Positions 24,903 to 33,171 are shown, counted from the stretch's first letter. The stretch is DNA of 36,789 nucleotides from a bacterium (GCA_030693295.1 JAUYAT010000033.1:1-36789), one strand, 5' to 3'. The notes: a model not told the origin generated them from the sequence alone. Program-made: numbers and translations.

Positions 24903-25751
24903 CTAATGTTCTTCCACGCTCGTACTCATCGTCAGATACGCCAAAATCAGCATAGCAAATATCAGCGCTTGAATCAAGCCAACCACAATTTCTAAAAACA
25001 TAAAAGGGATCGGCAAGCCGAAAGCCAGAATCGCCGCCATTGAAGCCAGCAAAACTTCGCCGGCAAAAATATTGCCGAATAAACGAAAAGACAGGCTGGC
25101 CACTTTGGCTATCTCGCCGATTATTTCAATAAGGCCGACAAACGCTTTTATCGGATTGATTATTAAAACAGTCGGATCTTTAATCACTTTCTTCGGTATT
25201 TCCAAAAATGCTTTAATATTGATAAACTTATTCAAATAATTCCAAACTCCGACAGCCGCGACGCCGAAAATATGGCTGGCAACAACTCCGATAATCGCCA
25301 ACGCCAAAGTCGTATTTAAATCCGCGGTGCCGCCGCGGAAATAAGGTATAAAAATTTTTTCGCCGTGTTCTGATATTACCTGCCCCACCGATCCGACTCC
25401 GGGCAAAAGGCCCATCCAATTAGACAATAAAATCATAATAAAAAAACTGAAAACCAAAGGAAAAAATTTTAACGATTTTTCTCTTGAGCCGGTAACTGAA
25501 TCAAAAATGCTTAGAAACCATTCAATAATCATTTCCATCGCGTTTTGAAAGCCCTTGGGAATCGCGCTTATTTTTGATTTTAAAAATAAACTAACGGCTA
25601 GCACTATTAAAACCACCAGCCAGGAATTAAGCAGAGAATTGGTTACGGGAAAAGCGCCAACATGAAAAATCTGTTCGGCGAACAGAGTGTGTTCATGGAC
25701 AATCTCGCTGTGGGTTTCGGTTAAATTGTGATTTTCTGTTTGTTGGGACAT
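24903..25751 (-). CDS. atpB: F-type ATP synthase a subunit
   Basis: Proton-channel subunit of Fo, 282 residues, six predicted membrane helices. The essential Arg lies in SLSFRLFGNIFAGEVLLASM; the last helix is VGLIQALIFAMLILAYLTMS. The His-rich N-terminus (ENHNLTETHSEIVHEHTLF) is outside the first helix. Ten nt follow atpZ. Confidence 0.97.
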   Translation of the reverse strand: MSQQTENHNLTETHSEIVHEHTLFAEQIFHVGAFPVTNSLLNSWLVVLIVLAVSLFLKSKISAIPKGFQNAMEMIIEWFLSIFDSVTGSREKSLKFFPLVFSFFIMILLSNWMGLLPGVGSVGQVISEHGEKIFIPYFRGGTADLNTTLALAIIGVVASHIFGVAAVGVWNYLNKFINIKAFLEIPKKVIKDPTVLIINPIKAFVGLIEIIGEIAKVASLSFRLFGNIFAGEVLLASMAAILAFGLPIPFMFLEIVVGLIQALIFAMLILAYLTMSTSVEEH

Positions 25752-25760
25752 AAATTTTAG

Positions 25761-26042
25761 TTAATCATTTTTTTTCTCTTTATCATCCTTCTCTATCTTC
25801 CTATATTCCTCCTTCACGGTTTTAACCAATCCAAACATTGAAATTAAAAAAGCAAAGCCGACCGTTGCCAAAAAAAGCAGGGGTTCTGTGCCGTATTTTT
25901 TATCCAGCCATCTTCCCAAAAAAGCCGCGATAATTACCGGCGCCGCGATCCAGCCGGAAAATTTCGCGAACAAAATCAGCGACGGCTGCCACCAAGCAGC
26001 GTTTTTATTATGTTCGGAATTTTTTGTTTCATCGCCTGCCAT
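25761..26042 (-). CDS. AtpZ/AtpI family protein
   Basis: A 93-residue membrane protein with two helices (about 17-41, WWQPSLILFAKFSGWIAAPVIIAAFLG, and 52-72, LLFLATVGFAFLISMFGLVKTV) and a GRWLDKKYGTEP loop, the pattern of AtpZ/AtpI proteins encoded first in atp operons and thought to aid c-ring assembly or ion supply. The start is ATG 26040-26042; the upstream TTG would add residues read from the leader hairpin. Confidence 0.85.
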   Translation of the reverse strand: MAGDETKNSEHNKNAAWWQPSLILFAKFSGWIAAPVIIAAFLGRWLDKKYGTEPLLFLATVGFAFLISMFGLVKTVKEEYRKIEKDDKEKKND

Positions 26043-26067
26043 GATTTTTATTAAAAACAAACAAAAC

Positions 26068-26083
26068 AAGGACATTGGTCCTT
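26068..26083 (-). promoter_or_regulatory. Hairpin in the atp operon leader
   Basis: AAGGAC/GTCCTT with a 4-nt loop, followed on the minus strand by TGTTTTGTTTGTTTTT. It could act as an attenuator between the promoter and atpZ. Confidence 0.3.
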
Positions 26084-26094
26084 TTTATATTTTT

Positions 26095-26123
26095 ATTATT
26101 TAATAAAACAATGAAAAAGTCAA
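26095..26123 (-). promoter_or_regulatory. Promoter of the ATP synthase operon
   Basis: Minus strand -35 TTGACT (26118-26123), 17-bp spacer, -10 AATAAT (26095-26100). Confidence 0.6.
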
Positions 26124-26126
26124 CCC

Positions 26127-26158
26127 CGCCCCGTTTTCGAGCACTCGGGACCGGGGCG
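26127..26158. terminator. GC-rich hairpin after tatD
   Basis: CGCCCCG (26127-26133)/CGGGGCG (26152-26158) with an inner CGAG/CTCG stem; no T-tract, so termination by it is uncertain. Confidence 0.35.
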
Positions 26159-26167
26159 AGCAACCTT

Positions 26168-27007
26168 TCAAATGCCGAAAAATTCTCTGGCATTTTTTGT
26201 TGTAATATCAGCTACTTTTTCAATGCTTAAATTCTTAATTTCAGCGATTCTTTCTGCCACGTATTTTACCAATATCGGCTCATTGCGCTGGCCGCGGTAG
26301 GGCTCCGGAGTCATATACGGGCAGTCCGTTTCAACCATAATTTTCTCCAGCGGCACCCGGCGGATTAAATCATCCCATAAAACGGAAAAAGTGATTAATC
26401 CGGTAAAAGAAATGATTAAGCCCAAATTAAAATATTGCCAAGCCAAATCCTCGTCGCCCGAGTAGCAATGCATCACTCCCCACGGCTTGTCTTTGGAAAG
26501 AATATCCCGATACCGCTTTTTAAAGTCTTTGAGCATGGCCAGCATATCGTCATGGGCCTGGCGGCAATGTATGATTACCGGCAGATCAAGCTCGCGTGCC
26601 AATTTAAACTGCTCAATGAATATTTCTTTCTGCCTTTCCTTGACGGCCGCGGCATTTTGCGTTTTGTCAATATGGTAATAATCCAAGCCGATTTCCCCGA
26701 TAGCCACCGCTTTATTGGATTTGGCCAATCTTTCATAAACCTCATAATTAAAATCTTCCGCGCGGCCCTGAAATTCGTAATCTTCACCCTTGGCTGAAAT
26801 TGACTGAAGATGGATCGGATGCAGGCCGACAGTGGCAAAAACTCCGCGCTCGTATTTATTGGCGTAATCCAGAGCGCGTTTTGATGTCTTGTATTCCGTG
26901 CCCACTAAAATCATCCATATCTCATTATCTAAGGACCGGCGAATCACTTCGTCGGCATCGTCTTTAAAAGCGCTGAAATTTACGTGGGCATGCGTATCTA
27001 TGAGCAT
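26168..27007 (-). CDS. TatD family metal-dependent DNase/hydrolase
   Basis: A 279-residue TIM-barrel hydrolase of the TatD group (3'-5' exonuclease or D-aminoacyl-type activities reported). Metal ligands visible: DTHAHVNF at the start, GEIGLDYYH in the middle, PVIIHCRQAHDD, MHCYSG and ETDCPYMTPEP. Start ATG 27005-27007 (MLIDTHAHV); a TTG three codons upstream is less likely. Last gene of a six-gene run from 32309. Confidence 0.95.
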   Translation of the reverse strand: MLIDTHAHVNFSAFKDDADEVIRRSLDNEIWMILVGTEYKTSKRALDYANKYERGVFATVGLHPIHLQSISAKGEDYEFQGRAEDFNYEVYERLAKSNKAVAIGEIGLDYYHIDKTQNAAAVKERQKEIFIEQFKLARELDLPVIIHCRQAHDDMLAMLKDFKKRYRDILSKDKPWGVMHCYSGDEDLAWQYFNLGLIISFTGLITFSVLWDDLIRRVPLEKIMVETDCPYMTPEPYRGQRNEPILVKYVAERIAEIKNLSIEKVADITTKNAREFFGI

Positions 27008-27035
27008 AAAAAACAAAATTTCTAATTTCTATTTA

Positions 27036-27635
27036 TTATTTTCTTAATATTTTAATATTTCCCATTTCTCTAATATCAACCAATTTAGACGGCTTGCCTT
27101 TTAAAATTCCCGCGTCAACAACCAAATCGGGCTTTTCTCGGTCGAAATATTTTTCCAAATCGCCCACGTCTTTTTTGGGCTCTTCGCCGCTCTTGTTCAA
27201 ACTGGTTGAAACAATCGGCGCCCCGATTTTTTTTATTATTTTAATAAGAAAATCATTTCGGGGCAAACGAACCGCTATGCTATCCTGCCCGGCGGTTAGT
27301 GTTTCCGGCAATATTTTTTTGCTTTTTAACACGGCTGAAACGGGTTTTTTATTTTCAAGCCATAATTTTTTTAAAAAATCGTTCCTCGGCTTATTCACAT
27401 AACAATATTTCTTTAACATTGACAGACTGCTTGCCAAAATCAGCAAAGGCTTATTTTTAGCGCGTTTTTTCATCCTGTATATTTTCTCAATCGCTTTTTT
27501 GTCTGTCGCAAGACAGCCCAGGCCGTAAATCGTATCGGTCGGATAAACAACAATTTTGCCTTGCTTAAAATAATTAATAATTAAAATATAATCCTCTTCG
27601 GTAATTTTATTTAACTTAATATTAATTTTTTTCAT
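27036..27635 (-). CDS. tsaC: L-threonylcarbamoyladenylate synthase (Sua5/YciO/YrdC)
   Basis: Makes threonylcarbamoyl-AMP for the t6A modification of tRNA. 199 residues from ATG 27633-27635; a second ATG (27657-27659) would add eight. The YrdC signature VVYPTDTIYGLGCLATDKKAIEKIYRMKKRAKNKPLLIL is complete, followed by DSIAVRLPRN and VSTSLNKSGEEP. No C-terminal Sua5 domain, so it is the short TsaC type. In the metG-tatD operon. Confidence 0.95.
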   Translation of the reverse strand: MKKINIKLNKITEEDYILIINYFKQGKIVVYPTDTIYGLGCLATDKKAIEKIYRMKKRAKNKPLLILASSLSMLKKYCYVNKPRNDFLKKLWLENKKPVSAVLKSKKILPETLTAGQDSIAVRLPRNDFLIKIIKKIGAPIVSTSLNKSGEEPKKDVGDLEKYFDREKPDLVVDAGILKGKPSKLVDIREMGNIKILRK

Positions 27636-27672
27636 TGCTAAAAATACAGATAAATTCATTGATTCGCGGGAA

Positions 27673-28191
27673 CTATATTATTGACTGCAATTTTTTCAGC
27701 ATCTCGGGCAAAAGCGGTTTTAATATGTCAACAAACTTAATTAAAAATGGCGCCACTTCCGAATTCTTAAGCCACCCGCCGAACAGGCTGTTAATAACGG
27801 CGTAGCGCGATGCCACGTATAAAATCAGGCCCAAAACCAAACCGCCCAGCAAAAAGCCAAGCGCCGCGCCGGCTAAACGATTGATTGTTTTTAAAAACGG
27901 AATGATGGAAATTAAATGAAAAGTCCTGTCAACTAAAGCGAAAGCGAAACAGACCAAGCGGTTTATTATGGTAAATAAAATAATAAAAGCCGCGACTTTG
28001 CCGAGATTGTCGTATCCGAAAAATAAATCCTGCGTCCAGCCAAACGCCGGCAGATAAAAACGGCCGGCAAGCCAGGCCCCAACCACCACGCCGGCAATGG
28101 AGCCCACGGTTTTTATCAGGCCGAAAAACAAGCCGTAAAAAATAAAACCGGCAAGGAGGATAAGCAAAATAATGTCAAAAATTCCTACCAT
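27673..28191 (-). CDS. CvpA family membrane protein
   Basis: A 172-residue protein with four predicted helices: FDIILLILLAGFIFYGLFFG, VGSIAGVVVGAWLAGRFY, VAAFIILFTIINRLVCFAFA and LAGAALGFLLGGLVLGLILY, the layout of CvpA/colicin V production proteins. Its exact role is unknown in most bacteria. It is 16 nt after metG and before tsaC. Confidence 0.85.
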   Translation of the reverse strand: MVGIFDIILLILLAGFIFYGLFFGLIKTVGSIAGVVVGAWLAGRFYLPAFGWTQDLFFGYDNLGKVAAFIILFTIINRLVCFAFALVDRTFHLISIIPFLKTINRLAGAALGFLLGGLVLGLILYVASRYAVINSLFGGWLKNSEVAPFLIKFVDILKPLLPEMLKKLQSII

Positions 28192-28207
28192 AATAAAAAA
28201 TGCTTAA

Positions 28208-29839
28208 TTAAATTCTTGGAAATAATACTTCACTTTTCTTAACTTTTGTATCAGCCGCCAATCCGCCCCACTTAACAGCTTCGTTAAAATCCTTTTTCAT
28301 CTCTTCGGCAGGCGCTAATCCCAATTGCCGCCAAATTTTCTCCGCCGTCTCCGGCATAAACGGCCAAACCATCCAAGCGACAATTCTCAACCTCTCTAAT
28401 ATATTATACATTATTTTCCCAACTTTTTCATCACCATTTTTAATCATCTCCCAAGGCTTATTTTCAGTAATATAATTATCCAAAAATTTAATTTCACCAT
28501 TGATAATATCAATCGCTTTATCTATTCCCGAATTGGCGACTTCATTTTTGTACTTAACTAAACTATGCTTAATTTTGCATTTTAAATTGCCTGCCCGCAA
28601 TGCTTCGCTTGCGATAGCAGGCGGGTCATTTTGATTTTTTGCGCCAGAGGCGCATCCGCCTTGGGCGGAGATTTTTTCATTTTGCATTTTATCCGCCAAC
28701 GCCACCGATCTCGCAACCAAATTCCCGATTCCGTTCGCCAAATCGGCATTGTATTTTTCATCAAACCATTGCCAGCTAATATCGCCGTCATGGCCGAAAG
28801 GCGTGGCGCTCATCAATAAATACCTCGCTCCGTCAACGCCGTATTTATCTATCAAATCCCTCGGCGCTATCACGTTGCCCAGCGACTTGCTCATTTTTTT
28901 GCCGCCAACCAGAAAAAATCCGTGGATAAAAAGCTGCTTTGGCAAGGGCAGGTTTAACGCCAAAAGCATTGCCGGCCAGATTGTGGCGTGAACCCGCAAA
29001 ATATCTTTGCCTATCAACTGAACATCCGGCGGCCACATGCCCCCCTTCGCAAGGGGGGTTAGGGGGGATGTAGCTCCCTCTCCTTCGCAAGGAGAGGGCC
29101 GGGGTGAGGTCGGACCGTCCCATCCCAGCCCGGTTAAATAATTTAAAAACGCTTCCAGCCAGACATAAACAGTATGTTTTTTATCCCACGGCAATTCAAT
29201 CCCCCACTTCACGTTTTTTCTTGAGCAAGAAATATCGCTTAAAGGGTTATTTTTCAAAAAGCTTACAATTTCGTTTTTCCTTTCCGCCGGCCTGACTAAT
29301 AATTCGTCTTTTTTTATCAGCTCTAAAATCCTATCCTGAAAAGCCGACAGCTTGAACATATAGCACTCTTCTTTCATTTTCTGCGGCTCGGTGCCGTGGT
29401 CCGGGCATTTGCCGCCGATCAGCTCTTTTTCCGTTTTATACTGCTCGCATCCCGCGCAATACAGGCCTTCATACTCGCCCTTGTAAATAAAGCCCTTATC
29501 GTATAAATATTGCATCGCGTTCTGCGCCGCTTTGATATGATTTTCATCCGTGGTGCGAATAAACTTATCATGTGAAATATCCAGCTCGTCCCAAGCCAGC
29601 TCAAATTTAGCCGCCAATTCATCAACGAATTCTTTCGGATTTTTGCCGGCTTCCGCCGCCGCTTTCTCAATCTTGGCGCCATGCTCGTCCGTGCCGGTTA
29701 GGAAAAAAGTTTTCTCGCCGATCATCCGATGGTAGCGCGCCAAAACATCAGCCGCGACAGTGGTATAGGCGCTGCCGATATGCGGAATGTCGTTGACGTA
29801 GTAAATCGGGGTGGTTATGTAAAATTTTTTTTCTTTCAT
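28208..29839 (-). CDS. metG: Methionyl-tRNA synthetase with two in-frame palindromic insertions
   Basis: Charges tRNA-Met; 543 residues. Class I motifs: PHIGSAYTT (HIGH) at 19-27 and KMSKSLG at about 315. The zinc knuckle has CAGCEQYKTEKELIGGKCPDHG. The anticodon-binding domain follows (NYITENKPWEM, WMVWPFMPETAEKIWRQLG). Two stretches look foreign: residues ~244-267 (TSPRPSPCEGEG...) encoded by a CCTCTCC-family palindrome, before WPPDVQLIGKD, and residues ~387-417 (GGCASGAKNQNDPPAI...) encoded by another set of palindromes in a linker. Both keep the frame. Ten nt after rsmI. Confidence 0.96.
   Translation of the reverse strand: MKEKKFYITTPIYYVNDIPHIGSAYTTVAADVLARYHRMIGEKTFFLTGTDEHGAKIEKAAAEAGKNPKEFVDELAAKFELAWDELDISHDKFIRTTDENHIKAAQNAMQYLYDKGFIYKGEYEGLYCAGCEQYKTEKELIGGKCPDHGTEPQKMKEECYMFKLSAFQDRILELIKKDELLVRPAERKNEIVSFLKNNPLSDISCSRKNVKWGIELPWDKKHTVYVWLEAFLNYLTGLGWDGPTSPRPSPCEGEGATSPLTPLAKGGMWPPDVQLIGKDILRVHATIWPAMLLALNLPLPKQLFIHGFFLVGGKKMSKSLGNVIAPRDLIDKYGVDGARYLLMSATPFGHDGDISWQWFDEKYNADLANGIGNLVARSVALADKMQNEKISAQGGCASGAKNQNDPPAIASEALRAGNLKCKIKHSLVKYKNEVANSGIDKAIDIINGEIKFLDNYITENKPWEMIKNGDEKVGKIMYNILERLRIVAWMVWPFMPETAEKIWRQLGLAPAEEMKKDFNEAVKWGGLAADTKVKKSEVLFPRI
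28589..28680. repeat. Palindrome cluster inside metG (anticodon-domain side)
   Basis: GCCTGC (28589-28594)/GCAGGC (28617-28622), then GCGCC/GGCGC and CCGCC/GGCGG short stems. The segment adds about 30 in-frame residues not expected in MetG. Confidence 0.7.
29040..29111. repeat. CCTCTCC-family palindromic repeat inside metG
   Basis: Two hairpins: CCCCCC/GGGGGG (29040-29058) and the 23-bp unit 29076-29098 identical to 20861-20883 and 30308-30330; the following GGCCGGGGTGAGGTC tail is also shared with rsmI. Confidence 0.9.
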
Positions 29840-29849
29840 ACTTTTTATT

Positions 29850-30653
29850 TTATTTTCCGATAATCACCACGAACTCGCCCTTTTGCGCGTTCGGATCTGA
29901 TTTTATTTTTTCAATAATGCTTTTTAATTCTCCCCTGTAAACCGTTTCGTGCATTTTAGAAATCTCTCGGCAGACAACAACGGATGTAAAATTAATTTTT
30001 TTATTTTTAATATTTGTTTTTGGTATTTGGTATTTGGTATTTGGTATTTTTTCATCATCCTCCCTTATTGAGCATTTTCGCGCCTCCCTGCCCATCTTTT
30101 CCAATTCTTCCAGTAGTTTTATTATTCTGTGCTTAGATTCATAAACCACTACCGGCCACTCGCTCTCCAAAATCTTCGCTAAAAATGTCTGCCTGCCTTT
30201 TTTATGCGGCGGAAATCCCATAAAAACGAATTTGTCTGTCCGGATGCCGGAGATGGATAGCGCGGCCGTTACCGCCGACGGCCCGGGCACGGATTCAATC
30301 TTTACCTCCCTCTCCTTCGCAAGGAGAGGGCCGGGGTGAGGTCTGTCGCCGAATTTTTCAATCACCGACTGGATTAATTTGCCCCCGGGGTCGGAAATCC
30401 CCGGCGTGCCGGCGTCCGTAACCAAGGCCAAATCTTTGCCTCCTTCCAGCAAACTTAAAACATAATCAATCTTTTTCAAATCGGAATGCTGATGGTAAGA
30501 AATCATCGGAGTCTTGATTTTATAATGATTAAGCAGTTTTCTTGTCACTCTGGTATCCTCGCACAAAATAAAATCAACCTCGCCCAAAACGCGAAGCGCC
30601 CTCAACGAAATATCTTCTAAATTGCCGATTGGGGTGGCTACTATATAAAGCAT
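29850..30653 (-). CDS. rsmI: 16S rRNA (cytidine-2'-O)-methyltransferase RsmI, with insertions
   Basis: Tetrapyrrole-methylase-fold enzyme that 2'-O-methylates C1402 of 16S rRNA; 267 residues. Visible motifs: LYIVATPIGNLEDISLRAL, CEDTRVTRKLLNHY, LVTDAGTPGISDPGGKLI, SVPGPSAVTAALSISG and FMGFPPHKKGR. Residues ~104-116 (RPHPGPLLAKERE) are encoded by a CCTCTCC palindrome; residues ~203-217 (KIPNTKYQIPKTNIKNK) by a four-fold heptamer repeat. The C-terminal MHETVYRGELKSIIE is normal. 12 nt after the unknown membrane protein gene. Confidence 0.95.
   Translation of the reverse strand: MLYIVATPIGNLEDISLRALRVLGEVDFILCEDTRVTRKLLNHYKIKTPMISYHQHSDLKKIDYVLSLLEGGKDLALVTDAGTPGISDPGGKLIQSVIEKFGDRPHPGPLLAKEREVKIESVPGPSAVTAALSISGIRTDKFVFMGFPPHKKGRQTFLAKILESEWPVVVYESKHRIIKLLEELEKMGREARKCSIREDDEKIPNTKYQIPKTNIKNKKINFTSVVVCREISKMHETVYRGELKSIIEKIKSDPNAQKGEFVVIIGK
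30019..30046. repeat. Four tandem TTTGGTA heptamers inside rsmI
   Basis: Four exact 7-bp copies. Since 7 is not a multiple of 3, gain or loss of one copy would shift the reading frame of the last ~65 residues. Confidence 0.9.
30308..30343. repeat. CCTCTCC-family palindromic repeat inside rsmI
   Basis: 36 bp identical to 29076-29111 in metG, read in a different frame. Confidence 0.9.
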
Positions 30654-30665
30654 AAAAGTTATAAG

Positions 30666-32309
30666 TTATACTATTTCGTCCTTGCGCTCTTTAACATACT
30701 TCGTCCATTCTTCGGTCATCTCAACAAAAATCTTAAACGGCGCTTCAATTATAAAATCCAGAATAAAAACAAAAACATTGAGGCGGGAAAATTTTTCGCT
30801 TAGCCATTTGCCGACTTCAACAATCGGCACATAAAAAAAGTCGGCTAAAAATTTGAAAATATTTTCTTTTTGCTCAACGATTATCAATTCGCGCGTTACT
30901 TTTCTGATTCTGATGCTGAAAAAGCTCACTAACGTCAAAAAGAACAAAAAGATTATTATGCTTACAATGCTGAAATAAAATTTATTCAATACCCAGATAA
31001 CCAAGCCGAACGAAAGGAAAAAGGTAATTGAATATATCGCGCTAAAAATTATATTCATTGCCTTGCTCCGCTTGGCCGGCTTGCGCAGCAAAAATGTTTT
31101 TTGGCGCTGTTTTTCCTTAAAAACTATTTCCTCTATCCCTTCAATAATTTTTGCCGTGTTGGCTTCGGCCGGCAGGCGGGTAAATAAAATAATCAAGAAC
31201 AGCAAAAATGGCGGGAAAGCGATGTTAATGGCCAGGGAGGTGTTGTTGATCGTCTGGCCCAGCCACAGTATAACCGGAACTTCCAAAATGACCGCCAAAA
31301 TCATCTTGGTTAAAAAAATATAGGTAATGCTGCGCACCCCGGCCCGGCGCAGTTTTGATTTAACCTCTTTGTATCTTTTGTTGCAGAACTTTTTAATCAA
31401 TCTGGGAAACGCTTTGGGGTCGGTATAAATCTTTTCGTAAACGCCGGTCGGGTCGTCTTCTATGACATCGGTTAAAATCGTAAAATAAACCGTATAGCCG
31501 TTAATAATGCGGTTTAATTGGCCGGTAAGCGGATGAGCGGCTTGGCTGTCAATGGCTTGGCGCAGGGATGTTATGTTTCGCGCCAGCGCGGCGATTTCCT
31601 CGCCGCCGGCATCGGGCCAGCCGGCGTTAAAATATTTAAATAAAATAAATTCAATCATCTCTTTGTCAAATTTCAAATAGTTGCGGTGAATGCCGATATG
31701 AATTTGGATATCCTTGTCTTTCTCGTACGGCAAATCCTCGGGCAATTTAATGCTCTCGCGCAATGTCTCATACATATTGCTTATTACCGTCTGCTTTACC
31801 GCGTCGCGCCCCAGCCTTTCTTCAAGGTCGCAAGCCGCCATAGCGATAATCCAATCGGTCATTTTGCTTTTGGCTCCATTGCCGTTCGGCAATCCGGCCA
31901 AACAATATTTTTTTAACGCGACGTATTTGCCGATTACTTTGCCCATCTCATATATCTTGCTTTCCTCTATTTTATTGTTTGGCAGGTAGCCGGCGCGAAT
32001 TAATTCGGTTAACAGGTGCTTAGCTATGTCATTCTCGTTTCGCGCGCCCTGAATTACAATCTGCCGCTTTATCATCCTTTTAATCGCGTTTTTATGCAAT
32101 AAATTTTCTTCTTTGTAATCAACCGTATTGCGGATCTTCTCGTAATAAAAAGACATTTTGGAAATAAGCTCGGAAACTTTTATTTTGGGCGCGTCGCCGC
32201 TCTTTTCCTCCTCGTTTTGCTTGCGATAAATGGTCTGAAACAGCTTTTTGGCATTTGCCGTCACTTCCATCGGCTTCTCATTTTTTTTAGTTAATGTCGG
32301 GTTGAACAT
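30666..32309 (-). CDS. Membrane protein of unknown function, 547 residues
   Basis: Not recognised; I take it for a CPR-type conserved membrane protein. Residues 1-330 are soluble and helical, with a run of charged segments (ENLLHKNAIKRMIKRQIVIQG; DLPYEKDKDIQIHIGIHRNYLKFDKEMIEFIL). Then come two helix pairs: about 332-352 and 361-382, and 425-445 and 448-470, followed by a cytoplasmic tail with possible amphipathic helices. A DEAD-like or nucleotide motif is not seen. First gene of the rsmI-metG-cvpA-tsaC-tatD run, divergent from the coiled-coil gene at 32497. Confidence 0.7.
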   Translation of the reverse strand: MFNPTLTKKNEKPMEVTANAKKLFQTIYRKQNEEEKSGDAPKIKVSELISKMSFYYEKIRNTVDYKEENLLHKNAIKRMIKRQIVIQGARNENDIAKHLLTELIRAGYLPNNKIEESKIYEMGKVIGKYVALKKYCLAGLPNGNGAKSKMTDWIIAMAACDLEERLGRDAVKQTVISNMYETLRESIKLPEDLPYEKDKDIQIHIGIHRNYLKFDKEMIEFILFKYFNAGWPDAGGEEIAALARNITSLRQAIDSQAAHPLTGQLNRIINGYTVYFTILTDVIEDDPTGVYEKIYTDPKAFPRLIKKFCNKRYKEVKSKLRRAGVRSITYIFLTKMILAVILEVPVILWLGQTINNTSLAINIAFPPFLLFLIILFTRLPAEANTAKIIEGIEEIVFKEKQRQKTFLLRKPAKRSKAMNIIFSAIYSITFFLSFGLVIWVLNKFYFSIVSIIIFLFFLTLVSFFSIRIRKVTRELIIVEQKENIFKFLADFFYVPIVEVGKWLSEKFSRLNVFVFILDFIIEAPFKIFVEMTEEWTKYVKERKDEIV

Positions 32310-32370
32310 AAAAATTTTTAACTTAAATTTATTATCTTAACTTTAACATAATTTTAAGCTAAAATCCATA

Positions 32371-32399
32371 TTGACATAATATATAATTTATGTTATAAA
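32371..32399 (+). promoter_or_regulatory. Strong promoter for the coiled-coil membrane protein
   Basis: Perfect -35 TTGACA (32371-32376), 17-bp spacer, -10 TATAAA (32394-32399); transcription starts near 32406, leaving a leader of about 90 nt. Confidence 0.75.
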
Positions 32400-32496
32400 A
32401 AAGTAGCAAAGATTTTGGAGTTGTGTTAGAATACAATTACCGTAAAAACTCGGTTAAAATAAAAAATTGAACCTTGACAAATAGGAGGTGATAATA

Positions 32497-32853
32497 ATGT
32501 TTTTCTGGCAAGATTTAGGCAAGTTTTTATGGATGCTTTGCAGGGCAGTAATAATTTTCGCGGCCCTTGCCTTTTTTTCTTTGGCTGTTTATTACCGGCC
32601 CGATATCCATGTAAGGAATGTGTTTCAGTTGCTGCAAAATTTAAAAACAGCAAAAACCAGTATTCACGAAAAAATTGAAAAAACAGCGGATGAAAACAAA
32701 AAGTTAAATAAAGAAATACAGATTCTAAAACGAGAAAAAAATGAGCTGAAAGAAAAAAACCAAAATGTGGAAAAACAAATTAACGAAATTGATGAAAGAC
32801 TAAAAGCGTTAGAAAAATTAGAAGAATCAAAAAAGGAGGAAAAGAAAGAATAA
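32497..32853 (+). CDS. Membrane-anchored coiled-coil protein
   Basis: A 118-residue protein: membrane helix at about 10-32 (MLCRAVIIFAALAFFSLAVYY), then a highly charged coiled coil from about residue 50 to the end (ENKKLNKEIQILKREKNELKEKN, EKQINEIDERLKALEKL), rich in Lys and Glu. The start is ATG 32497-32499, set by a perfect Shine-Dalgarno AGGAGGTGAT; a GTG three codons earlier overlaps that site. Function unknown; layout resembles small division- or envelope-associated proteins such as FtsB/FtsL, but the resemblance is only of layout. Confidence 0.75.
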   Translation: MFFWQDLGKFLWMLCRAVIIFAALAFFSLAVYYRPDIHVRNVFQLLQNLKTAKTSIHEKIEKTADENKKLNKEIQILKREKNELKEKNQNVEKQINEIDERLKALEKLEESKKEEKKE

Positions 32854-32889
32854 AAAAAAGAAGAAGAAAGTTCAATATCAAAATAAAAA

Positions 32890-32926
32890 GCCATGTTTGT
32901 CTTTACAAAAAACACGGCTTTTTGAT
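32890..32926. terminator. Bidirectional terminator
   Basis: AAAAGCC-A-TGTTT pairs with AAACA-C-GGCTTTT, followed by TTTTTGATTTTT on the plus strand; A-rich on the other side, so it serves both converging genes. Confidence 0.7.
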
Positions 32927-32943
32927 TTTTATGCCAAGCATAA

Positions 32944-33171
32944 CTAAAGCTTAAAATACTTCTCCACTTCTTTTTTAAGCGACCAAATCTTGTAGGCGCC
33001 GTAAAAAAAGCCGCAAGCGATTACAACCACTGACAGGCCGATAATCAGCCGCAGGACAAAATCAGTCCAGACGATAAGCACGGCTAAAATCAATAAAATT
33101 ACGCCTGTGCCGATTGATGTCCAAATAACGCCGTTGATTTTTCTTTTAATCTGATCAATAAAATTTTTCAT
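32944..33171 (-). CDS. Small two-helix membrane protein, 75 residues
   Basis: Two hydrophobic helices (about 15-36, VIWTSIGTGVILLILAVLIVW, and 40-62, LRLIIGLSVVVIACGFFYGAYKI), with basic ends (QIKRKING; LKKEVEKYFKL). Not recognised. Convergent with the coiled-coil gene. A start at 33169-33171 gives MKNFIDQIKRK. Confidence 0.65.
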   Translation of the reverse strand: MKNFIDQIKRKINGVIWTSIGTGVILLILAVLIVWTDFVLRLIIGLSVVVIACGFFYGAYKIWSLKKEVEKYFKL

